Source: Cannabis sativa (taxonomy: Eukaryota; Streptophyta; Magnoliopsida; Rosales; Cannabaceae). Taken from it: a stretch of 64,000 nt of DNA. The position numbers and the translations under genes were made by a program. Positions 10,230-21,418 of this stretch are shown here, in pieces (the stretch's first letter is position 1; every line of letters begins with the position of its first letter). Under the pieces are notes generated by a model. The model was not told where the DNA came from. It saw only the letters and a list, made by a program, of their open reading frames with translations, and made no database searches. Location: contig NC_083604.1 in assembly GCF_029168945.1 (NCBI RefSeq), positions 62,388,211 through 62,452,210 on the forward strand. Reading direction: 5' to 3'.

Positions 10230-12150
10230 AAGGAACTAATACTCATAATCAACGTGACCCTGGGGTAAGAAGATCGCGAGGCAGACCTCGAGGTTTAAGA
10301 ACCAGGAGACAAGAAGCAAATCAAGGAAATCCCCAAAACACCTAGGAGAAACAACCTGGGGGTACTAGGGATGTTCCAGCGGATGAACAGCAAAATAATC
10401 AAGAACAACATCGAGAAGTTCCTCAAAGATCCCAAGGATTTATGAAACAAGGCAATGAACGTAATGATGTACCAGAGGCTTCTCGTAGGAATTAGGACAC
10501 GAGATAGCCCCAAACTAGGGAACAAAAAATCCCTCGTAATAATGAGAGAAATCCTGGGACTCAACCTAGGACAAGTGGGGTGCCACTGAAACACCTTCAA
10601 CGTCTTTCTCGATCAGAGAGGGAAGGTGTACACACGTATCTAAATAGACGATGTGTATCTAACCTCTTCTAAAGGAGAAGGCTAGTACAAGACGAGGCAA
10701 GTTCTCGTTCGGGACACTCAAGGTCTCGAGGACACAGTCAATCAAGAAGGCAAACGCGAGAAGGAAGTAGATCTCGGTGTTATGCTGATTAAGAAAGCAT
10801 GAGCAATACGCAAAGCTATCAATCTGAGAGTTATTCAGAGACAACATCTATGAGCAATTATGAGTAAAGACAACTTTATCTTCGCGAACATTTGAATATA
10901 AGACAACCCGATCTTCGCAAGCAATTGAATTAAAATGCACCTGACTTAAGAATCATTGAGTTGGAGGGTAAGTTTAGAAAATATCAGGATGGGGAACATG
11001 GGAAATTACCTGGATATGACTCGGATGAAGAAACTGAGCCATTTCATCCTGATATTCTAAATTCTGAATTCCCTCGGGGATTCAAAAATCCACACTTCTC
11101 GCAGTATGATGGGACTATGGATCTAGTCGCTCACCTAAATAACTTTCATACCATAATGTGAGCTAGCAATGTCTCGAATAATTTGCAAAGCATTTTATTC
11201 CCAACGTCCTTGACTGGGGCAGCGAGTAGCTGGTTCGACAAGTTTAATCACCATTTGATAACATCTTGGGAACAGCTATCCAAGGATTTTAAGAAACAAT
11301 TTCAAGCTGCCAGAGATAGACGACCTAAAGCATCATCCCTGACTAACATAAAGTAGCAACCAGGTGAGTCACTTAAGGCTTACCTGAGCCGCTTCACGAC
11401 AACCGCTGCAAAGGTTAGAAATTTGAATGACAGTATTCATCTTACTGCTCTTCAAGCAGGGATCACAACAGACCTTTCAACAGCTGGGGGCAAGTTGTGG
11501 GATGACTTACAGGGTCGTCCAATAAGAAACATTAATGAATTCAACAAAAGAGCGCAAGTGTTTATGCGTAAAGAGGAAGCAAGGAATGAGATGAAGTTGC
11601 TGAAGACTGGCTCAGAAAACAAACCCAACACAAGTACTACCACAACAAGTATCGTCTTGACAAAATCAAATAATCCAAATGGTTCAAACACCAAAAGAAA
11701 GGATGACACGAGAGAATCATCTAAAAATAAAGAAATAGAAAAAGCACGACAAATATGTTCTGATTTACACCATGTACACCGAGTTGAATGAAACTCGTGA
11801 AAACATCTTTCTCGCAAGTGAGCACAGGGTTGCATTCCGCAAACCTGAACCAATGAGACATGCGAGACATAAACGAGATTCAACAAACTTTTGTTGATTT
11901 CATAAAGACATAGGCATACTACCGAGGAGTGTCGGCAACTGAAAGACGAGATAGAGAGCCTAATCTCGCGTGGATATTTCAGACAGTATGTGAAGCGTCA
12001 AGGGAACGAACCAAACCAGCCCAACAACCCAGATAACCAAAGATTGCAACCTCCCCATGTTGAGGGCGAGGATATATTGGTTATCTCGGGAGGGACGCAT
12101 CTCGCTGGAGAGAGTAATAATGCCTAGAAAAGATATGTCAATGAAATAAA
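10230..12150 (+). pseudogene. Tat-type gypsy gag
   Basis: Plus-strand frame with in-frame stops. An Arg/Gln/Ser-rich N-terminal tail (from THNQRDPGVRRSRGRPRG) is followed from about 10950 by the capsid region ([40 protein letters not shown]). This is the Retrotrans_gag family of Tat elements. Stops interrupt at about 11159 (TGA after HTIM) and 11355 (TAG in TNIK-QQPGES), and there are several in the N-terminal part. The C-terminal part is Lys/Glu-rich and leads to the protease. The protein would form the virus-like particle; this copy cannot make it. Confidence 0.8.
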
Positions 12151-12163
12151 GAATGAGCAATCG

Positions 12164-12883
12164 GTGTTTGCTCCAAAACCACTAAAAAGTTCCAAAATAG
12201 AAGAACCTCTGATAATATTCTTGGAGGAAGATACAAAGCACGTGAGGTATCCACATGTCGATCCTCTCGTCAATACAATTCAGCTCCCCAACAAGAGAAT
12301 AAAAAGAGTATTGGTGGATAATAGGAGCTCTGTAAATATCCTGTATAGGGATACATTAAAGAAAATGGGATTAGAAGATGCAAAATTAAAACCCTGCATG
12401 GTGAGCTTATGCAGATTCACTTGTGATAGTGTTTCCAGCCAAGGCATCATTGGACTCCCATTAACTGCAGGGGAGTCGACGTTATCTACAACACTAATGC
12501 AGGAGTTTTTAGTTGTTGACCTACCATCAGTTTATAACATATTGATGGGTCACCTTGCATTGATTGGAGTAGGGGCAGTCAGTTCAATCAAACACCTATC
12601 TCTAAGGTTTTAAACACCAGCAGGACTGGGTGTGGTACGCGGCGACCAATTATTGGCTTGTGAATGTTATCGCGTAGAACTTCAAAATAAAAGAGCCAAC
12701 CATCAATTAATGGTGGTCATAATAGAAGAAGGCAAGAAGAAAGAAGAGGACCCGGACCCTAGAATCCAAGACGAGAATAACCAGTTAAAACCAATTGAAG
12801 AACTGGAAGAGGTTATTTTAGATCTAGACAATCCCACTAAATGTGTGTTTATTGGGAAAAATTTGGATGAAAAACTAAAATAG
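12164..12883 (+). pseudogene. Tat-type gypsy protease and protease-RT linker
   Basis: The protease region reads [19 protein letters not shown], where Tat proteases normally have the active site V-D-N-G-S-S. The Gly after Asn is Arg here, which should damage the active-site loop. A stop at 12611-12613 is followed in the same frame by [14 protein letters not shown], the usual linker toward RT with its conserved CYR. The normal role is to cut the gag-pol polyprotein. It lies between gag and RT, the normal order. Confidence 0.8.
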
Positions 12884-14217
12884 CAGTTAATTAATTTTCT
12901 GAAGGCAAACTATGATCAATTCGCCTAGAGTCATTCAGACATGATAGGGATTGACCTTAAGGTGATCTATCATCATTTGAATATCGATTCTAATTACCCA
13001 GCAAAAAGACAAAAACAACGACCCTTAGACTCTGAGAGACAAGGGGCACTTGAAGAAGAGGTTGACAACTTATTGACAAATGACTTCATACGCGAGGCCT
13101 TTTACCCCTCGTGGATTTCAAATCCTGTTCTTGTCCCGAAACTAAACGGCACCTGGAGACTTGTATTGATTTTTCAGACTTGAATAAGACATGTCCAAAA
13201 GATTTTCTCTCACTACCAAAGATTGGCTAGCTAGTGGATGCAACTACAGAACACGAGCTAATGACGTTCATGGACGCATATTCTGGATATAACCAGATCA
13301 AAATGCATGTCCATGATCAAGAACATACAAGTTTTGTAACAAATATGGGACTTTATTGTTATAAAGTCATGCCATTTGGTTTAAAAAATGCTGGGGCAGC
13401 GTATCAACGACTAATGAATGGGATGTTCGAAAAACAGATTAGACAAAATATGGAAGTCTTTGTCGATGATAAGCTGGTAAAGTCGACAAAAAGTGAAGAT
13501 CATACGAGGGACCTCGAAGAGTGCTTTGGGATACTTAGAAAATACAATGTGAAGCTTAACCCGAAGAAATGCTCTTTTGGGGTCTCCTCAGGAAAATTTC
13601 TTGGTTTCATCGTAAATGCGAGAGGAATTGGAGACAATCCAGAGAAAATCAAGGCCCTAATCGAGATGCCCTCACCAACGAATGTGAAATAAGTCAAGGC
13701 CTTAATAGGAAGAATGACAGCATTAAACAGATTCATTTCAAAGTAAACAGACAAATGTCTACCATTCTTTAATGTTTTACGAGGCAATCAGAAGTTTGAA
13801 TGGATCAAAGAATGCGAGGAAGCTTTGAAAGGCATAAAGAAAAATTTATCAACACCTCCAGTTTTGGCAAAACCAATAATTGTAGAAACTTTATACCTTT
13901 ATTTAGCTGTCTCGGAGAATGCAATCAATGCAGCCTTGGCGGGAGAAGAGGGAAAGAACCAGCAACCTATTTACAATGTTAGTAAAAGGATACTGGGGGC
14001 AAAGTCAAGATATCCCCCTCTTGAAAAACTTGCCTTATGCCTAATTCATGCATCTCACAAAGTACGACCTTATTTCCAAGCACATCCCATAAAAGTCTTA
14101 ACTGATCAGCCATTAAGACAAGTTTTATCCAAACCTGATACTTCAGGAAGATTGATAAAATGGTCAAATCGAGTTAGGACAATTCAATATAACCTACCAT
14201 CCGAGAACATCACTTAA
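12884..14217 (+). pseudogene. Tat-type gypsy reverse transcriptase and RNase H
   Basis: RT blocks are in order: RQKQRPLDSERQGALEEEV, FIREAFYPSWISNPVLVPK, CIDFSDLNKTCPKDF, MDAYSGYNQI (first catalytic Asp), FGLKNAGAAYQRLMN, then VFVDDKLVKS (catalytic Asp pair; Phe replaces the usual Tyr). RNase H follows (YLYLAVSENAINAAL, SRYPPLEKLALCLIHA, LTDQPLRQVL). Breaks: a frame change near 13160, stops near 13230, 13690 and 13743, and the frame ends at 14217. The function would be copying element RNA into DNA; this copy is dead. Confidence 0.88.
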
Positions 14218-14689
14218 AAGCCAAGCTTTGGCCAATTTTCTAATTGGATGGATAATCTCAGAAGAAGATCCACTCGTCAAGCACGATACTAAAACTTGGA
14301 AATTACATGTGTATGGAGCTTCAAATGAGAATGGCTCGGAGGCAGGAGTGATAATGATGTCACCTAATAGCTTCAAATTCCACTATGCACTAAGATTCTA
14401 ATTTGATACTTCAAACAATGAAGTAGAATATGAGGCTTTGTTGGCTGGCTTGAGAATAGTTGAAGCCTTAAAAGTTAAGAATCTTATATGTTATAGTGAC
14501 TCGCAATTGATTGTAAATCAAGTCCTAGGTGAATATAAAGCGAAAGGATTAAAGATGGCAAAATACTAAGAGAAGGTTCGGAAGAACTTAGAGAAGTTTG
14601 AATATTTTAAGATCAAACAAATTCCAAGAGAACATAACTCAAATGCCAATGCACTGGAAAATTCGGCCTCGTAAAATGAACTTGACAAG
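14218..14689 (+). pseudogene. Second (archaeal-like) RNase H of the Tat element
   Basis: Contains [53 protein letters not shown] and REHNSNANALE, the four blocks of the extra RNase H that marks the Tat clade. The first catalytic Asp (normally W-x-L-x-V-D-G-A) is Tyr. Stops interrupt at about 14401, 14568 and 14673. It lies between the first RNase H and integrase, as expected. Confidence 0.85.
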
Positions 14690-15990
14690 TTGAATTTGGT
14701 ACTGGTCGAAGTTTTGAGCGACCCAAGTATATGTGAAAAGAAAGAAGTTGAGATGATAGATGCCTCGCCAACATGGATGACACCTATAGTCAAATATCTA
14801 CTTAATGGCAAACTTTCTACAGAAAAAATTGAGGCACGCAAACTCTTGTATTCAATACCTTGTTATACAATAGTCAAGGGAAAATTATACAAGAGAGGAT
14901 ATTCAATGCCTCTCTTACGATGTGTGTTACCAGCAGAAGCTACTAAAATAATCAAAGAAATTCATGAGGCCTTTTGTGGAGATCGCGCAAGTTGGCAAAG
15001 TTTATCAAAGAAGATTATCCGCCAATGATACTATTGGCCAACGATAAACAAAGACACACATGAATTTGTCAATAAATGTGACAAGCGCCAGAGGCTTTTA
15101 CATATACCTCGTGTACCACCAACAACATTGAGAATGATGACCTCGTCATACCCATTTGTATTATGGGGAATTAACCTGATTGGGGCATTACCCACAGGGC
15201 GAGGAACAACAAAGTACGTTTTAGTAGCAGTTGACTTCTTTACAAAATGGGCAGAGGTTGAACCTCTTATTTCCATAACTTGCAAAAAAGTTCTCGATTT
15301 TGTTGTCAAGAACATTATTTGTAGATATGGAATACCAATCAAAATAGTATCTGATAACAGAACTTAGTTTGACGACAAACTGTTTACTAAATTCTCTTAA
15401 AGGAATAAAATTATTAAAAGCATTCGTCAGTATCAAGACCCCAAGCAAACAGACAAGTAGAAGTTGTTAACAAAACCTTAAAAGATACTATTAAGAAGAA
15501 GTTGGATGCTGCTAAAGGAAGATGGGTAGATGAGCTACCACAAGTACTTTGGGCTCACAAAATAAAAGAGAAAATAGCAACGGGACACACTCCATTCTCG
15601 TTAGCATTTGGCTCTGAAGCAATGCTACCAGTAGAAGCTAACATTGCGACCCATAGGCATGAATTCTATAATCAAGTAGAAAACCAAGAGCTTCGAAACC
15701 TGACCTTTAACTTACTTGAAGAAAGGCGTAATCAGTTGCAAATAACTAATGCAGCCTATCAACATGGAATCAAGAGATAATTTAACAAAAGAGTTTAGAA
15801 AAGGCTCTTTAATATTGGAGATTTTGTGTTAAGGTGAGCATTTGCAAACACACGAGATCCGGTTGCTGAAGTGTTTAACCCAAACTGGGAAGGTCCCTAT
15901 GTTATTAGCAGCAGTGGGAACCTGGGTTTATTAATTAGCTCGGCTTAACGACTCGCTAATAAAGAAACACTGGAATAGTGAACATTTGTG
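14690..15990 (+). pseudogene. Tat-type gypsy integrase
   Basis: Blocks: LLRCVLPAEATKIIKEIHEA (start of the zinc domain), YYWPTINKDTHEFVNKCDK, WGINLIGALPTGRGTTKYVL, VAVDFFTKWAEVEPL, VSDNRT, VDELPQVLWAHK, FSLAFGSEAMLPVEA, and a C-terminal NPNWEGPYVI. The catalytic core Asp (normally W-G-I-D) is Asn. The CxxC of the zinc domain is CDKR. Stops lie near 15027, 15366 and 15778. The domain would insert the cDNA into the genome; here it is inactive. No envelope-like gene is seen downstream. Confidence 0.87.
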
Positions 15991-16460
15991 GCCTTATTAC
16001 CAGTTAATTCAAAATATAAATGTTGTATTTATCTCTGTAATATGTAAATTCTTATTATTAATAAAGTTAAAGTTTGTTCAAGTAATTACTTTATCTTCTT
16101 TAAAATTACTTGATGGGCATGTATATGTGTATATTAACTAGAATTCATCTAGAAATACATATTATATTGCAAACCCATTTTAAATTTTTTCCACAAAGGA
16201 AACGATAATTGATTAAAATTGTCTACAGACAATATAAAATCAAAGAATTGAAAAACCTTTTTCTCTAGAAAGGAATAGTCAAAAATAGCAGTTGTCAATG
16301 AGATCAACTCATAAAACAACATAAAGCTAGATGTGAATTGAATGTTGTAACGGCTCACATCTATCTAGCATGTATTTTAACGAGGTACAAGAATGCGTTG
16401 AAAAATAATACTAAAGCTAAAATATGAATAGATGATATAACTATTCATATGAGCAATCAA
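15991..16460. other. Tat element spacer after integrase
   Basis: Non-coding, AT-rich. The sequence continues across the copia insertion at 26662. Confidence 0.6.
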
Positions 16461-16465
16461 ATTAA

Positions 16466-18352
16466 TGTTAGGTTTTATGCCCTAAATAAAACTCCATTTC
16501 AATGTAATCTATTTTCTTCCACATCAATAAAAAAACAGAAGTATTTTTCATTCATTTGTGTATGTTTTGGTTCACTTTATCAATTGCATGTCTATTTGAT
16601 TTATAAATTCATCTTAAACCCTTTTCACATACTTGATCATGTTTATTGTGCTGTCATCACATTGGAAAGTAAACATGACTATGTGAATAAAGTTTCCTAG
16701 ATTTATCAGACACAGGGTTTTACTGATATGATAATCTACAACAAGAGTTTACTTGTATTTGGAGAAATACTATGTTCTTTCCAGAACATTGGTTAAAGTA
16801 AAGCTCAGGTTGGATGCATGGAGTATGCATCGGAAGGGACCGATATTGAACTTTGACTTAGATTTAATTAAACTTACCGTAAAATCTATTCAAGTCAATA
16901 TCGCCAAGTTGATCCTAGATCAAATGATCTTAATCCTGTTATGTTTAGGCTCAATCTTGAAAGGCTATTCGTGTTCTTTGATTTATTAGTTAAGCCTACT
17001 TTTAGGTCAGGGTGATACGTACATTTTGGGAACACGGTAGTGCAATTGAGTGGGAGCGCTAGCATAAACATGGAATCTATAGCTTCTATCTGGCGAATAG
17101 TAAGCAAAGGATGATCTCCTTCGAGCTTGACCAAACGAAAATAAATGGTGGAGATCTCATTTCACATAAGCTGAAATATCATTTATACGGGGTCAAGTGT
17201 TTTAAGGATAAAATACATAGTAGGGTGTTACGGTAATCTAATCCCTTTACAGTGTAGATCATTCATATAGAGGGTCATTGATCACATTAGGATTATAACA
17301 ATGGATAACTAATGATGTGTCTATATGGTGGAACATATAGAGCATTCTATATACTGAGAGTGCAATTCTAAGTTCTATGCGTGGATTCAACGAAGAATTA
17401 ATAAGTTAGTGAATTTTAGTGCTAAATTCTTGATCTACTTATTGGAAGCTCGGTTATATAGACCCGTGGTCCCCGCACTAGTTGAGATAATATTTCTTGT
17501 AAGACTCATATAATTGGTTTTGATTAATCAATTATAATTCTCGAATTAGACTATGTCTATTTGTGAATTTTTCACTAAGTAAGGGCGAAATTGTAAAGAA
17601 AGAGTTTTAGGGGCATATTTGTTAATTATGATACTTTGTATGGTTCAATTAATAAATATGATAAATGACAATATTATTTAATAATTATTTATAGTTATTA
17701 AATAGTTAGAATTGGCATTTAAATGGTTGAATTAGGAAATTGGCATTTTTGAGAAAATCAGATACAAAAGGTGTTAAAATTGCAAAATTGCAAAAAGCAA
17801 GGCCCAATCCACTAAGCCATGGTCGGCCACCTTTGTAGGCTTTTTAAGTTGATATTTTCATTATTTTAATGCCAAATAATTCAAACCTAACCCTAGTGGA
17901 ATGCTATAAATAGATAGTGAAGGTTTCAGGAAAAACACACTTCACATCAGAAAAACCTGAGCCTCCTCTCTCTTCTCTAGCCGCCACTCTCTCTCTCTCT
18001 TCTTCCTTCATATTTCGAACCTACCTTAGTGATTAGAGTAGTGCCCACACACAGCAAGCAATACCTCAATCATAGTGAGGAAGATCGCGAAGAAAGATCA
18101 TCAACAAAGGAGATTCAGCATCAAGGATTCAGAGAAAGAGATCCAGGTTCAGATCTTGATAATACTCTGCTACAGAAAGGATTCAAGGGTTAGAGATCTG
18201 AACGGAAGGAGTCATTTAATTCCGCTGCACCCAATGTAAGGTTTCTTAAACTTTACATGTGTTTAATTTATCGTTTTAGAAAGTTCTTATTTAGGATGTT
18301 AATAAACATACTTGTGAGTAGATCTAAGATCCTGGTAAAATAATTTCCAACA
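16466..18352 (+). repeat. 5' LTR of copia A1 (1,887 bp)
   Basis: Starts TGTTAGGTTTTATGCCC and ends GGTAAAATAATTTCCAACA. A strong TATA box (TATAAATA, 17905-17912) precedes a CT-rich transcript start region. Small open frames here recur in every LTR of the family but carry no recognisable domain. Confidence 0.95.
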
Positions 18353-18354
18353 AC

Positions 18355-18371
18355 TGGCCTCAGAGCCATGG
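18355..18371 (+). promoter_or_regulatory. Primer binding site of copia A1
   Basis: TGGCCTCAGAGCCATGG begins two bases after the LTR end. It resembles the tRNA-Met site TGGTATCAGAGCC but differs at two positions. Confidence 0.75.
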
Positions 18372-19639
18372 TAATGTATTTACTTGCAAGAAATTTGGAC
18401 TTTAAAACGATTGTTTGTATGTTTTTGGATGGTATCATGTTGTATTTAGTGTTATTTGATGATTGATTGATGTTTGTAAATTTTCGTGAAAAATAATTGC
18501 GATTCTGTTTCTGGCATTATTTTTATTGGATAGTATGGAAAAAAATTAAGCAAGTTAGCCTTTTACAGAACTCAATTTCGATTTTATTTGAATTAGTTAG
18601 GATTTTTTGAAGATTTGAAAAAATCGGGGTTGTGCTGAAATTTTCATGCAATCGCGAAAACTGTCTGTACATCTCACAACTTTTTCGTTTTTCTTCGATT
18701 TTTTATACTTTTTCATGGAATTAACTTCTGATTTTTTGTGTAGTTCTATATTTATACTATTACTATTCCTAATTCAATTCTAATTATCATTTTGAATTAA
18801 TTTAATATTTTTTAAATTTAATTCAAGATATTAGTGTAATTTGAATTTGAATTTGAATAGAATTAGTATCTATCTTCTTGCTTAAAAATCTATCTTATTT
18901 TAAAATTTGATTATATCTTATCTTATTTTAAATTTAAAATAAGATAATTATAATCATGTAATTTTTAAATGATATAAGATATTTTGCTAATTTTTTTTTA
19001 AAATTTTTGTTATTTTATTTATTTAAATTACATATAAAATTTGAAAAAGATATTCATTTATCTTTTCTAATTTTTTATTTAATTTTTATTTATAAAATAA
19101 CATTTAAAATTTAAAAGTTGTTAGCAAATTTTTTTTTTTTTTGAAATGATATTTAGGTTGGTTGAAACCTAATTTTTCAAAATTGTAGGTTTAATTTTAA
19201 ATTTAAATATTTAATTAAATTTCGAAATATTTTTATTTTTCAAATTTTTTTTAAATTTTCGAAAAATTTATTTATTTTAATTTAATTAATAATTTTCGAA
19301 ATTAATTATTTAATTTAAAATTAAATAAATCCTACAACCAACTATCCAACTAACCTTGTTGCAGGAGTATGTTTTCGCTTATGTGTAAGTTTTCAAAACC
19401 TATTATTACTTGATTGCAAATAGCCATGGTTACCTTTCGCCAGATCTAATGATCTGATGGCTCCCTTGGTCAAGATAATAATTTGTAACAGGTATATTTA
19501 CAATCTTCTTTCATCTGTGTATGACCTAACAACATGATAGGACCCATCCAAAGTGTGCCTGTGTGAGCCTATGTGTTTAATTTTATTATAGATGCATATA
19601 TGTTAATGTTGCTAAAATAAATTATCATAGTTCTTGATA

Positions 19640-19870
19640 GAATTTATTTAGGCCCATTTAGTTTTTGGGCCTATTCAATTAATAACAGTTGTTCTTATTA
19701 AGGTTAAATCCCTCTCTTTTGGGCCTTGTGTGAGAGTTGGGAGCCATAGAAGTGGGTACGACATACTGAACCCAGCACCCCCTCACATAAACCACCCCAA
19801 TTGTGAAGGCCCATTTGCTTGATTTGAATGACTGTACTAGGTTAATTACACTAGTTTAACCTAATTAAAA
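19640..19870 (+). repeat. Conserved GGCCCA-rich leader block (A1 copy)
   Basis: Opens with a hairpin, TAGGCCCA (19649-19656) against TGGGCCTA (19666-19673). It continues with TTGGGCCTTGTGTGAGAG, GTGGGTACGACATACTGAAC and AAGGCCCATTTGC. It is much better conserved between copies than the surrounding AT-rich DNA. Confidence 0.75.
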
Positions 19871-20388
19871 TTGATTAGCAACATAATTAATTTCATTTAT
19901 TTTGAAATCAATTTAAGAAAATTGTAGTTTAAAGAATTTTATATTCTAAGCTAAACTATATGTATTTTCTTGTATTTAATTAAATATAGAATTATAACCA
20001 TCTAGATTCTTTCTGAAGCTTAATTTAAATTTTTCTTTAAATATTCCTATTTAAGTTGATATTTAGTTATCTACAACTAACCAACTTAAATCTGAATATC
20101 TTCTGGATTTAAAATTTCAAAAATTAAGTTGAGGAATTTTAGGCATTGGTTATTAAGATTCTTCAGATATTTTTTAAGTTAATATCTTTTCGAATATTAA
20201 CTTAAAATGGAATATTCTAGATATTTTTTAGGTTAATATCTTTTGAATATTAACTTAAAATGAAATATCTTCAAATTAAGTGGTTACAACTTAATTTTAA
20301 ATTTAATTAAATCTGATTTGAAAGATATTTAAGTTGATTTTTTTTAGATTCTTCTAAAACAACTTAAGTGAGATATTTTCAAATTTGT

Positions 20389-20745
20389 TCCATTTAAATA
20401 TTCGAATTTATTTTTCGAATTTAAATAATAATTGAAAATTAATTAAAGTTGATTTTTATTTAAACCAACTTTGATTTGTAATTTTTCATTATTATTTTAT
20501 GGAACTTGTTCCATTTATTATTCGAATTTATTTTTCGAATTTAATTAATAATTGAAAATTAATTAAAGTTGACTTTTTATTTAAATCAACTTTGATTTGT
20601 AATTTTTCATTATTATATTATGGAACTTGTTCGATATTTATTTAAATTTATTTTTCAAATTAAATAATAATTGAAAATTAATTAAAGTTAATTTTTTATT
20701 TAAACCAACTTTAATTTGTAATTTTTCATTATTATAATATCGAAT
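20389..20745 (+). repeat. Tandem repeat, about 120-bp unit, three copies
   Basis: Each unit has ATTCGAATTTATTTTTCGAA-like DNA, then AATTGAAAATTAATTAAAGT, then AACTTTGATTTGTAATTTTT. The AAAGTTG...CAACTTT arms can pair. Unit starts are near 20389, 20513 and 20633. Copia A2 has only two units (about 54500-54730). Confidence 0.8.
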
Positions 20746-21418
20746 ATTATGATTATACAAAATACATATATATATTTTTTTTTTAAATAATGAGCTTTTA
20801 ATCAAAAGATATTCGATCTCCATTGTTGGTCTTACAATAGTTAAACTTTTTCAATATAACCTCGAGACGCTAGACTTCGTCCCCCTATGGATGGTTATTC
20901 GTTGAACACTTTTAACACCGTAAGATTTCATTTGATAAGTGTTTTGTGAGTTTTCGTCTCTATTTAGACTCTCCTCTACGGTGACTACTTAGAGATAAAC
21001 TCATAAAACATGAAACAATGGTGGAAGCTCATAAAATGAGAATGACCTTGACTCTTGCCTACCGGGACAACGTTGGATTCTCATTTTGATCGAATAAAAG
21101 GTTGCTAAAATATTTATTTTTAGATGAGCTGACAACTCTATTCAACTAATGTTATCTTTGACTCTCGCCTCTTAGGGACCTTTGTATTTCATTATGTTGG
21201 AAACCTTGGAAAATAAACTATGTTAGATTAAGTATTTCTATAACATATGTCATGACTTCTTATTTTCTAAACTTGTGTATGAATTTTGAACCAAAACCTT
21301 ACTTCTGTTTTATTGATGTGTTGTAGTGTCTATAATCCCCTTCTCATTCCACTCCTAGTTAATATCTTAGAAATTGAACTTGAAGTTATAAACTCCTTGT
21401 CAGAGTAATACTTCACAT

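Larger units (their letters stand above)
18353..21418 (+). other. Long AT-rich leader of copia A1
   Basis: About 3 kb with no coding frame. It holds a conserved GGCCCA-rich block (19640-19870), three tandem units of about 120 bp (20389-20745) and a diverged repeat-module region (20830-21200). Homologous leaders occur at 31403-33423, 38900-42324 (minus), 47513-50586 and 52479-55289. Confidence 0.8.

Noticed and set aside
19001..19330. Runs of T and A in leaders as possible genes or satellite DNA
   Set aside because: Low-complexity AT-rich sequence without a constant period or coding frame.
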